Shown here: positions 8,144 through 16,066 of the stretch, piece after piece
Layout: every line of letters starts with the position of its first letter
How positions within the stretch are numbered: the first letter of the stretch is position 1
Assembly (NCBI GenBank): GCA_902518965.1
Contig: CABYIQ010000009.1
Location: 1-54,622, forward strand
From: an uncultured SAR116 cluster alpha proteobacterium
GTDB lineage: Bacteria; Pseudomonadota; Alphaproteobacteria; Puniceispirillales; Puniceispirillaceae
Length of the DNA stretch: 54,622 bases
Reading direction: 5' to 3'
Position numbers and translations under genes: made by a program
The notes under the pieces: model-generated
What the model was told of the DNA's origin: nothing
What the model saw: the letters and a program-made list of their open reading frames with translations, nothing else
Database searches by the model: none

Positions 8144-9495
8144 ATATCGCTTGTGCAATCGCCACCGGGATAGCGCGTTTCATGGCAGCGGCTGGGGCCA
8201 TTTGGTTCCTGACCGAAATCAACAACGAAATCTTTGTTGATATTCATGCCGCCGTTTTTGACATCACAGTCGATCATCAGCATGACACCGCCCTGTGTAC
8301 GAATTTCTGGGTAGAATTGGTTGTCCCAGGTAGAGAACAACGAGGTCGTGACATAAAGCCGTTTGCCATCAAGCGAGAGCTGAAACATTTGCGGGCCGCC
8401 AGCCACTTTGACACCGTTGATCTCGGGCGCTTTGCCCAGAAGCCCGCCCATCCAGACCTGCCCGGTTAGCACCGGATTGTGCGGATCAGAGATGTCGTAT
8501 TGGCGCATATCACCGTGCAGCCAGTTGTTGAGGTAGAGGTATTTGTCATCCATTGACACAAGAATAGCCGACATCACGCCGGGCACAGGAATGGGCCATT
8601 CGGAATGTGGTTCATTCTCTACATCAATGATTTTTTCCCATTCCCATTTCCCTGCTTTGGACTTCCAAAAATGGATGACATTGGAGCTAAGAGCAGCACC
8701 GCAGAACCCATGCGTACTGTCTGGGTCATGCAGAAACTTTACTTCCAACGGGAGCAAGCCGTCTTCGCCAAGATACATCGTGTCGACTGGCACTTTTTTT
8801 TCAAAATCCCAGATGTGTAGGCGGCGACCATATTTCAGGTGGCCCACTTCCTCCAGATCAAATCCAGGCATAAATGTGTTCGGTGCGGCCCATTCAGAAC
8901 TGACCATCACGTTATGGCGTGGTTGGTACCAAAAGTCATAACCAAATGGGATGTCGCCCATTGAGTTTTCCCAACGGCCAACGATCTCAAATTCCTTGTT
9001 CAGATGCAGATAGCCACCGGGCGCTTCGCCCTTTGCGTCACCTAGGAAGGAAATGATGATTTCAGAGCCCAGACAATGCACAGTGTGTGGGCCGCTCAGA
9101 TTGGTTTTAGACTTGATCTCGGCCCCGTCAATCACCTTGTGCAGGCGTGGTGCAAATGGGTCCGTAGCTGTGTCGATAATATGGATGTTGTTAGACCGCA
9201 CGCCTGGCACAAGCAGGTATTTACGGCTCATATCTGCGTCGTTGTGGCAGGAAGAACAGGCATTCCAGCCCATGTGATGCAATTCATCTCCGATGCCGGG
9301 CATTTCTAAGCGATGGATAACTTGGCTGTAGGTTGGACTTTCTGGATCCGCATCCACTGTCGCCAAATAGTCTGGCTTTTGGATGCCAGTCCCTGTGTAG
9401 ATGGCGATTGTATATAACAGTTCCTCACGCGGTGCTCTGATCGCCTCTGCGGGGCTTGCATAGCCCGGGCCACAACACGCTCCGTCCATCTTCAC
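8134..9495 (-). CDS. mtoX: Methanethiol oxidase, SBP56 / selenium-binding protein family (MtoX-type)
   Basis: A 453-residue SBP56-family protein. Members oxidise methanethiol to formaldehyde, hydrogen sulfide and hydrogen peroxide and are copper dependent in Hyphomicrobium. Diagnostic stretches are present at both ends: MPGIGDELHHMGWNACSSC (65-83, with the conserved CxxC at 80 and 83) and the C-terminal RYPGGDCTSDIWL. The protein is full length. It has no signal peptide, whereas the Hyphomicrobium enzyme is exported; the N-terminus MDGACCGPGYASP matches cytosolic animal SELENBP1 style. The GTG at 9495 and the ATG at 9489 both lie downstream of GGGAG and either could start. It leads the minus-strand operon, behind a promoter that faces the IclR gene. 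The older name selenium-binding protein is misleading: no Sec codon is involved. Confidence 0.88.
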   Translation of the reverse strand: MKMDGACCGPGYASPAEAIRAPREELLYTIAIYTGTGIQKPDYLATVDADPESPTYSQVIHRLEMPGIGDELHHMGWNACSSCHNDADMSRKYLLVPGVRSNNIHIIDTATDPFAPRLHKVIDGAEIKSKTNLSGPHTVHCLGSEIIISFLGDAKGEAPGGYLHLNKEFEIVGRWENSMGDIPFGYDFWYQPRHNVMVSSEWAAPNTFMPGFDLEEVGHLKYGRRLHIWDFEKKVPVDTMYLGEDGLLPLEVKFLHDPDSTHGFCGAALSSNVIHFWKSKAGKWEWEKIIDVENEPHSEWPIPVPGVMSAILVSMDDKYLYLNNWLHGDMRQYDISDPHNPVLTGQVWMGGLLGKAPEINGVKVAGGPQMFQLSLDGKRLYVTTSLFSTWDNQFYPEIRTQGGVMLMIDCDVKNGGMNINKDFVVDFGQEPNGPSRCHETRYPGGDCTSDIWL

Positions 9496-9504
9496 ATTTC
9501 TCCC

Positions 9505-9533
9505 TTGCGTTCATTTTTTAAATATCATAAACT
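9505..9533 (+). promoter_or_regulatory. Predicted promoter for the IclR regulator gene
   Basis: On the plus strand TTGCGT (9505-9510) is followed after 17 bases by TAAACT (9528-9533). It overlaps the opposing mtoX promoter. Transcription from near 9540 would leave a short leader before the ATG at 9562, which favours that start over the TTG at 9505. The match to consensus is moderate. Confidence 0.38.
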
Positions 9534-9552
9534 GATAAAAAGATTATCGCAA
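9524..9552 (-). promoter_or_regulatory. Predicted sigma-70 type promoter for mtoX
   Basis: On the minus strand a -35-like TTGCGA (9552-9547) is followed after exactly 17 bases by TATGAT (9529-9524). Transcription would begin near 9517, giving a leader of 20-30 bases with GGGAG before the start codon. The spacer contains an inverted repeat. Predicted by eye only. Confidence 0.5.
9534..9548. promoter_or_regulatory. Inverted repeat inside overlapping divergent promoters, candidate operator
   Basis: GATAA (9534-9538) and TTATC (9544-9548) form a 5-bp-arm palindrome with a 5-bp spacer. It lies within the -35/-10 spacer of the predicted mtoX promoter and just past the -10 of the regulator's own promoter, a position where a bound regulator would affect both. 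Sequence differs from the palindrome at 7137-7151, so the two may not share a ligand. Confidence 0.4.
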
Positions 9553-9561
9553 TGTAAAAAT

Positions 9562-10323
9562 ATGCATCTGGAACGCCTGACTTTAATACTCGAAGTTGTT
9601 GGACAAAAGGGCGAGGCTACAGTGGCCGAGATTTGCGCCCATTCAGACTTGCCCAAACCTTCTGCCTACAGGTTAGTGCAGGACCTTGTTAGTGTAGGTC
9701 TTCTGGAACCTGTGACCCGCGGGACGTTCTCTATTGGCTCACGCCTAAAGCGGATAACCCAAAGTGATCATTCTGATCGCGCCCTGCTTGAGGTGATTGC
9801 ACCTGCGCTCAAGAAAGCTGCAACACAGTATGGCGCCGCATTTTTCCTGTCTCGGTTGCGTGGAAAATCCGTTGAAATTATCCATGTAGAAACTCCTGAC
9901 ACGGGGGTTTCCTATCTCCATCCTGGCTTGGGAAAACGCCCATTGCATGCCTGTTCTTGCTCCAAGGCCGTTGCTGCGTTTTTGCCTGAACTGCTCCTAA
10001 CTAGCGATATGGAGGGCCGACTGCGCGCCTACACGGAATTCACGCTGACAAATGTGAATGATTTGGAAGCCGAGCTCGAAACAATCCGCAAGCGTGGCTT
10101 TGCAGAATGTGTCGAAGAGATTGAACGTGGCCTGTGTTCCGTCGCAGCGCCGCTTGCGCCTAGCGGGCCAGGTGCTGCAATGTCCATCGGTGCTGCCGGA
10201 TCGGTACGGGTCTTCACGCCAGCGTTCCGCGGCAAACTTGGAACCCGGATTGCCCGAATTGCGCAGGATGTATCGGCAAATTTGGGCTGGGACGTTGCAG
10301 CAGACGCCAAACTGTCAGGTTAA
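9562..10323 (+). CDS. IclR-family transcriptional regulator
   Basis: A 253-residue regulator with an N-terminal winged helix-turn-helix (about residues 1-65, including TVAEICAHSDLPKPSAYRLV) and a C-terminal IclR effector-binding domain (about 80-250). IclR proteins bind small organic acids or aromatics. At the position where the family usually reads PLHATALGKA, this protein reads PLHACSCSKA, placing two cysteines (131 and 133) at the edge of the effector pocket. It is divergent from mtoX with overlapping predicted promoters and is the likely local regulator. The ATG at 9562 is preferred; an in-frame TTG at 9505 would add 19 residues without IclR similarity and would overlap the promoter. Roseobacter dmdA is linked to a GntR-type regulator instead, so control here seems different. 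Confidence 0.88.
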   Translation: MHLERLTLILEVVGQKGEATVAEICAHSDLPKPSAYRLVQDLVSVGLLEPVTRGTFSIGSRLKRITQSDHSDRALLEVIAPALKKAATQYGAAFFLSRLRGKSVEIIHVETPDTGVSYLHPGLGKRPLHACSCSKAVAAFLPELLLTSDMEGRLRAYTEFTLTNVNDLEAELETIRKRGFAECVEEIERGLCSVAAPLAPSGPGAAMSIGAAGSVRVFTPAFRGKLGTRIARIAQDVSANLGWDVAADAKLSG

Positions 10324-10617
10324 TTTTAAGGTGAACTTCCAATGTGAGTCTTTTCAAAATCTCGCTTGATTTGACCTTTTCTGCACATAAACAAAATTGT
10401 AACGTCGGGCGCTCGAGAGTTTTGCACTATTTGGAAGAGTTGGGCTCAAAACTGTAATCACCTGCAATTTGTATTCACTACAGTCAAGAATTACCGCAGG
10501 CAATTTGTAAAACATCACAAAAGGCCTGTCTTTCGGCCTGCTATGCATGTTGTTCAATTTTATATTATGCAAATGATGTAGTTGCCGAACCGCCCAACTC
10601 GCCTTAATCTAACGAAC
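10324..10617. other. Intergenic region with a 10-bp direct repeat and a small hairpin
   Basis: About 290 bases without a gene between the IclR regulator and the indolepyruvate oxidoreductase. A direct repeat GCAATTTGTA occurs at 10464-10473 and 10500-10509, 36 bp apart. A short hairpin, AGGCC (10522-10526) and GGCCT (10535-10539), has an A-run before it and no T-run after it on the plus strand. The region must hold the promoter of the large downstream gene, but I could not identify convincing -35 and -10 boxes. Confidence 0.45.
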
Positions 10618-13600
10618 ATGGATGGGAATGAGATTACACTAGATAAAATATACGCTTCTGACTTGCGTGACGTGGCGCTGCAAGACAAGTATGACCTGAA
10701 TAAATCGACGGTGTTTGTTAGCGGCACACAGGCACTGGTGCGTTTATGTCTCTTGCAGGCTGAAAAGGATCGCAAAGCTGGTTTGAATACAGCCGGCTAT
10801 GTGACCGGTTATAGGGGCTCGCCGCTGGGCGGAATCGACCTGCAGTTCAGCCAGGCTGAACAGGCCTTAACCCAGGCAGGCGTGACCTTTCATCCTGGTC
10901 TGAATGAGGATTTGGCGGCAACAGCGGTCTGGGGTACACAACAGGTCAATCTTCATGATGAAGGTAAAAAGGATGGTGTCTTTGCGATTTGGTATGGCAA
11001 GGGGCCTGGTGTTGATCGAACAGGGGATGTGTTCCGGCATGGTAATCTGGCCGGATCATCAACGTATGGCGGCGTCTTGGTGTTGATGGGCGATGACCAT
11101 GCAGGCGAGAGCTCTACCGTCTGTCATCAGTCTGAATATGCGATGATGGACGCGATGATTCCGGTTCTGAACCCGGCCAATTTATCGGAGATGGTTGATT
11201 TCGGTCTTCAAGGCTGGGCGATGTCGCGTTTTGCCGGGGTCTGGGTTGGTATCAAATGTGTGAAGGATAACATTGAATCCACTGCCTCTGTCCGGCTGAC
11301 TGCTGATGAATTTTCCAGCCACCTTCCTAATGATTACACGCTGCCTTCTGATGGGTTGAATATCCGGCGTCATGATGATCGCTTTACCCAGGAGCAGCGC
11401 CTGCATGCCCAGAAAATGGCAGCAGTCAAAGCCTTTGCTCGGGCGAACCGTCTCGACCGCGTTACCGTTGATGGCGGTTCAGCGCCCCAGTTTGGCATAG
11501 TGTCCACAGGCAAAGCCTATATGGATGTGATGCAGGCCCTGGCTGATTTGGGGATCGATGCGACAATGGCTGCCCAAGTTGGTTTGTCTGTATATAAGGT
11601 AGGGATGTCCTGGCCGCTTGACCCCGAAGGCATGACTGAATTTGCCGCCCCTCTGCAAAAAATGCTAGTTGTTGAAGAAAAGCGTGGCCTCATTGAGCCC
11701 CAGATTAAAGATTGTCTTTACGGTCAGGAAGGCGCACCGGCGATAATCGGAAAGTGTGATCATGACGGCAACCGCCTGCTGCCTGAAGAAGGCTCTATCA
11801 ATGCCACACAGGTTGCACAGATTATTGCCGAACAGCTTCTGGATGGGGTCAAGCTTGACCGGTCTGTTAGTCACAATCTTGTTCGCATCAAGGCTCAGCT
11901 AAACCGATCTGTTGAAGCTCTGTCTTCAGCACGTCCGCCATATTTCTGCGCCGGTTGTCCGCATAATTCCTCTACTGTGCTACCTGAAGGCGCGCGTGGT
12001 TATGCGGGCATCGGCTGTCATTGGATGGCCCAGTTCATGGACCGGAATGTTGAAGGCAATACCCATATGGGAGGTGAGGGAGCAAACTGGATCGGTGAGG
12101 CCTGCTTTTCAACTCGCCAACATGTGTTCCAGAATATTGGTGATGGCACATTTAACCATTCTGGGTTGATGGCGATCCGAGCCGCAGTCGCTGCAAATGT
12201 GAACATCACCTATAAAATTTTATATAATGATGCGGTTGCCATGACAGGCGGACAGACACATGAAGGCGGGATGACAACAGTTGAAATCGCAAAATTGCTG
12301 GATGCGTCGGGTGTGCGTGAACTGGCTTTGGTGACAGATGATCTGAGCCGTCATGATCAATCAGCATATCCAGCCGGCGTTAGCTTTCACCACCGGGCTG
12401 AATTACAGCTTGTCCAGCAAAGTCTTGAACGAACAGAAGGGGTCACGGCGCTGATTTATGATCAGACCTGTGCTACTGAAAAACGCCGTCGCCGCAAGCG
12501 CGGCCTGATGCCAGATCCAGAAGAACGTATTTTCATTAACCCTGAAGTCTGCGAAGGTTGCGGGGATTGCGGGGTGCAGTCCAATTGTGTGGCAATATTG
12601 CCGCTGGAAACAGAGCTGGGCCGCAAACGTAAGATTGACCAGTCTGCCTGCAATAAGGATTTTTCTTGTGTGAAGGGCTTTTGCCCCAGCTTTGTGACCG
12701 TCTCCGGCGGGACAGTGCGCAAGCCAGATGCAGCGTCAGCTGTTGACGAAAAAATGCCTCTGCCGGCACCTGCTTTTGCTTTTGATAAGCCCGTGTCTTA
12801 TGTGTTGACTGGTGTTGGCGGAACAGGTGTGGTGACGATTGCAGCCTTGCTGGGGATGGCGGCTCATATCGAAGGCAAGGGCTGCGGGATTATTGATATG
12901 GCTGGGCTGGCCCAGAAGGGTGGGGCGGTGACAAGCCATATTCGTCTCGCTCCTCGGCCAGAAGATATCTCGGCCATCAGGATTGGCCCTGGCGGGGCAG
13001 ATGTGATGCTGGGCTGTGATATGTTGGTCAGCGCGGATTCGGCACTATTGAAGTTGATGAACCAATCCGGTCATGTGGTGGCCAATACCAACGAAATGCC
13101 GACAGGGGGGTTCACACGCGATACAGAAGAACGTCTGCCTGGCCCTGAAATGGCGGCGCGTCTGTGTGGGGTTGTAGATGAGGGGCAGGCAACCCTAATA
13201 GATACCAGCCGCATGGCCGTCAGGCTGCTAGGTGATACCATCGCTTCTAATTTGCTGCTGTTAGGGGTGGCCTGGCAGAAAGGTCTGATCCCGTTATCCT
13301 CTAATGCAGTTGAAAAGGCGATTACGCTTAATGGTATTGCTGTGCAGCAAAGCATTAATGCCTTTCGCTGGGGCCGGAAATGGGTTGTTGATGCAGGTGC
13401 GGTTGACAGGGAAGTTACTGCAGCTGAGGACAGGTCCGGTCTTGGCGCTGTCCAGCCTCTCACCGCATTGGATGATATCATCGCTGACCGGATGGCGCGC
13501 CTGACAAGCTATCAAAATTCCGCTTATGCTAGCCGATATCGTGAAAAGCTGGATAGTCTAATTGCTGTAGACACAGATGCGGGGCAGCATCTGTCCCGAG

Positions 13601-14145
13601 CAGTTGCACGGTATTTATATAAGATGATGGCGATCAAGGATGAATATGAAGTTGCCCGCCTCTATACAGATGGCCGCTTTGCAAATGCCTTATCCGCGCA
13701 GTTTGAGGGTGATGTTTCGATCTCTTATCATTTGGCACCGCCTATGTTTTCAGGCGCTGATCCGGTCACTGGCCGGCCAAAAAAGGCTGTCTATGGCAGC
13801 TGGGTAAGGCCCGTCATGTCGGTTCTGGCCAGCTGCAAAAGCTTGCGCGGGACAGTGTTTGATCTGTTTGGCTACACAGCTGAGCGCAAAGCCGAACGTG
13901 CCGCCCTGACGCGTTATGAGGCCCTGCTTGATGAAGTTGCCGCGCGTCTGACTGCTGCAAATTACACAGCAGCTGTGCAGCTGGTCTCTGTGCCGGAACA
14001 AATCCGCGGCTTCGGGCCTGTGCGTCATGCCCATCTTGTTGCCGCTGATAAGGCATATGCGGCAGCACAGGCTGAATTTGACAAGGCTTGTGATGCTGCC
14101 GCGGGGGCCAATTCTGGAAATAAGCCAAGAAAACGGTCTGCGTGA
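10618..14145 (+). CDS. Fused indolepyruvate (2-oxoacid):ferredoxin oxidoreductase
   Basis: A ~1,175-residue single-chain fusion of the alpha/beta and gamma parts of indolepyruvate:ferredoxin oxidoreductase, which converts arylpyruvates to aryl-acetyl-CoA and CO2 in aromatic amino acid breakdown. In order: pyrimidine-binding region with TGYRGSPLGG near residue 60, TPP-binding region with GDGTFNHSG near 507 and YND soon after, a Cys-rich 4Fe-4S segment CEGCGDCGVQSNC near 644-657, and a gamma domain starting at TGVGGTGVVT near 730 with AQKGGAV. Length agrees with proteobacterial fused forms (~1,150-1,200). The ATG at 10618 is chosen; the TTG at 10582 is in frame but adds nothing conserved. It heads a plus-strand run of acyl-CoA genes. 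Substrate preference is inferred from family. Confidence 0.92.
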   Translation: MDGNEITLDKIYASDLRDVALQDKYDLNKSTVFVSGTQALVRLCLLQAEKDRKAGLNTAGYVTGYRGSPLGGIDLQFSQAEQALTQAGVTFHPGLNEDLAATAVWGTQQVNLHDEGKKDGVFAIWYGKGPGVDRTGDVFRHGNLAGSSTYGGVLVLMGDDHAGESSTVCHQSEYAMMDAMIPVLNPANLSEMVDFGLQGWAMSRFAGVWVGIKCVKDNIESTASVRLTADEFSSHLPNDYTLPSDGLNIRRHDDRFTQEQRLHAQKMAAVKAFARANRLDRVTVDGGSAPQFGIVSTGKAYMDVMQALADLGIDATMAAQVGLSVYKVGMSWPLDPEGMTEFAAPLQKMLVVEEKRGLIEPQIKDCLYGQEGAPAIIGKCDHDGNRLLPEEGSINATQVAQIIAEQLLDGVKLDRSVSHNLVRIKAQLNRSVEALSSARPPYFCAGCPHNSSTVLPEGARGYAGIGCHWMAQFMDRNVEGNTHMGGEGANWIGEACFSTRQHVFQNIGDGTFNHSGLMAIRAAVAANVNITYKILYNDAVAMTGGQTHEGGMTTVEIAKLLDASGVRELALVTDDLSRHDQSAYPAGVSFHHRAELQLVQQSLERTEGVTALIYDQTCATEKRRRRKRGLMPDPEERIFINPEVCEGCGDCGVQSNCVAILPLETELGRKRKIDQSACNKDFSCVKGFCPSFVTVSGGTVRKPDAASAVDEKMPLPAPAFAFDKPVSYVLTGVGGTGVVTIAALLGMAAHIEGKGCGIIDMAGLAQKGGAVTSHIRLAPRPEDISAIRIGPGGADVMLGCDMLVSADSALLKLMNQSGHVVANTNEMPTGGFTRDTEERLPGPEMAARLCGVVDEGQATLIDTSRMAVRLLGDTIASNLLLLGVAWQKGLIPLSSNAVEKAITLNGIAVQQSINAFRWGRKWVVDAGAVDREVTAAEDRSGLGAVQPLTALDDIIADRMARLTSYQNSAYASRYREKLDSLIAVDTDAGQHLSRAVARYLYKMMAIKDEYEVARLYTDGRFANALSAQFEGDVSISYHLAPPMFSGADPVTGRPKKAVYGSWVRPVMSVLASCKSLRGTVFDLFGYTAERKAERAALTRYEALLDEVAARLTAANYTAAVQLVSVPEQIRGFGPVRHAHLVAADKAYAAAQAEFDKACDAAAGANSGNKPRKRSA

Positions 14146-14210
14146 TTGAAGACATGGCTTAGGAAATCCTTCTGTATTATAAAACTTGTGATCAGAATAG
14201 AGTATAAACG

Positions 14211-15980
14211 ATGACTTATGTACCGCCGACAGATGATATGAAGTTTGCCCTACGCTATCTGGCCGGGTTTGACGCCGTGGCGGCGCTGCCTGCCTTTGCC
14301 GATACAGGTCTTGATTTGGCTGACGCGGTTATTGATGAAGCGGCCAAGCTGGCTTCAGATGTCATTGCCCCACTGAACCATGCTTCTGATCTGAAGGGGG
14401 CAGCCTATTCAGATACAGACAGTTCAGTTCAAACCCCAAATGGTTTTGCAGATGCTTACCGCGCCATGGCAGAGGGGGGCTGGACTTCAATGGAGGCGGA
14501 AGAGGCGTTTGGCGGCCAGAATATGCCGATGGCCCTAAGCGCGCCTGTTAATGAGATGTGGCAGTCTGCCAGTCTCAGCTTTGCTTTGTGTCATTTACTA
14601 ACGCAAGGCCAGATTTACGCCCTGCAGAAATCAGCCTCACAAGCGCAGAAACAGATCTTTGTGCCGCCGATGGTCGAGGGGCGCTGGACCGGGACGATGA
14701 ATCTCACCGAACCTCAGGCTGGAACTGATCTGGCAGCCATTAAGACGCGAGCCGTTAAACAGGATGATCACTATCTGATCACAGGTCAGAAAATCTATAT
14801 CACCTATGGTGAACATGATATGGCTGAAAATATTATTCATCTGGTTCTAGCCCGCACACTTGATGCGCCGGAAGGTGTCAAGGGCATATCTGTCTTTATT
14901 GTGCCGAAATTTCTAGTCAATCCGGATGGCACTCTGGGCGCACGCAATGATGTGCGCTGTTTGTCGATTGAAAAGAAGTTGGGCATTAAAGCGTCCCCGA
15001 CAGCTGTCATGCAGTATGGCGAGTCAGGGGGCGCGGTCGGCTATCTGGTAGGTGAGGAAAATCAAGGTCTTTCAATTATGTTTGGGATGATGAACCATGC
15101 CCGTTTTGCAGTTGGCTTGCAGGGCTTGTCTGTTGCGGAACGCGGCTACCAGCAGGCGGTTGATTATGCGCAGAACCGTGTGCAAGGCACTCCGATTGAC
15201 CGCAGCTCCGGCGCATCTATCGCCCACCATCCTGATGTGCTGCGGCTTTTATCTGTGATGCGGGCAGAAATAGAAGCGATGCGTGGTCTTACAGTAATTG
15301 GCGGGGCCGCCCTTGACCTAGCCCGGCATGGCCCTGATGAAGACAAGGCTAAGCTTGATGAACGGGCCTCACTATTAATCCCAGTTATTAAGGGTTGGCT
15401 GACTGAACGTGCGGTCACGCTGACCTCTGATGCGGTGCAGGTCCATGGCGGCATGGGCTTTATTGAAGAAACAGGGGCTGCCCAGCATTACCGTGATTCA
15501 CGGATATTGCCAATTTATGAAGGCACCACAGCCATTCAGGCAAATGATTTGATTTTCCGCAAGACGCTGCGCGATAGCGGGGCAGCTGTTCGCGCTTTGC
15601 TGGCAGAAATGGAAGCTGATCTAATAGGGCTAGATGACAGGCTAGCGGCTCCTATGCGAAGCGCCATAGCTACCACGCACCAGACCCTTGATTTTCTCTG
15701 TGGCACAGCAAATGACCCGCGCCGGGCAGCTGTCAGTTCAGTTGACTGGCTGATGATGCTGGGCTGGTTATGCGGAGGGTGGGTTATGGCCAGATCAGGT
15801 CATGTTGTGGCAATAGGCAAGGCAGAAGAGTTCTCACAAAGCTTTCTGGACGCCAAGCGCGTCACCGCAGATATTTATCTGCAGCAATGTCTGCCTCAAC
15901 TTGAAAGGCTGGCCCGTGTTATTACCGTGGGCGGTGATGCGGTTCTGGCTATGGATCCGGACTGGTTGACCCGCCACTGA
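14211..15980 (+). CDS. Long-form acyl-CoA dehydrogenase, DmdC/FadE-like
   Basis: A 589-residue FAD-dependent acyl-CoA dehydrogenase with the extra C-terminal domain found in the DmdC group. Regions in order: N-terminal helical domain, MNLTEPQAGTD near residue 163-173 (FAD/substrate contact), VHGGMGF near 412, and YEGTTAIQAND near 438-448 with the catalytic Glu, then the additional domain to the end. DmdC oxidises 3-methylmercaptopropionyl-CoA, and enzymes of this length and layout are often labelled so. It is the only acyl-CoA dehydrogenase in the window and might provide the step missing from the minus-strand block, but it lies behind the indolepyruvate oxidoreductase and beside beta-oxidation genes, so a general fatty or aryl-acyl substrate is equally possible. 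Confidence 0.88.
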   Translation: MTYVPPTDDMKFALRYLAGFDAVAALPAFADTGLDLADAVIDEAAKLASDVIAPLNHASDLKGAAYSDTDSSVQTPNGFADAYRAMAEGGWTSMEAEEAFGGQNMPMALSAPVNEMWQSASLSFALCHLLTQGQIYALQKSASQAQKQIFVPPMVEGRWTGTMNLTEPQAGTDLAAIKTRAVKQDDHYLITGQKIYITYGEHDMAENIIHLVLARTLDAPEGVKGISVFIVPKFLVNPDGTLGARNDVRCLSIEKKLGIKASPTAVMQYGESGGAVGYLVGEENQGLSIMFGMMNHARFAVGLQGLSVAERGYQQAVDYAQNRVQGTPIDRSSGASIAHHPDVLRLLSVMRAEIEAMRGLTVIGGAALDLARHGPDEDKAKLDERASLLIPVIKGWLTERAVTLTSDAVQVHGGMGFIEETGAAQHYRDSRILPIYEGTTAIQANDLIFRKTLRDSGAAVRALLAEMEADLIGLDDRLAAPMRSAIATTHQTLDFLCGTANDPRRAAVSSVDWLMMLGWLCGGWVMARSGHVVAIGKAEEFSQSFLDAKRVTADIYLQQCLPQLERLARVITVGGDAVLAMDPDWLTRH

Positions 15981-16066
15981 TGCTGGTTTAACAAGCCCAC
16001 TGAAACATAGCGTGGGGGCCGCTATTTGACTGACCCTTTAAATTTATACCAGAGGAAGACATTTTT

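Noticed and set aside
8134-9495. SBP56 protein as a true selenium protein or selenoprotein
   Set aside because: No in-frame UGA is needed, and the family name reflects a historical observation; the established activity of bacterial members is methanethiol oxidation.
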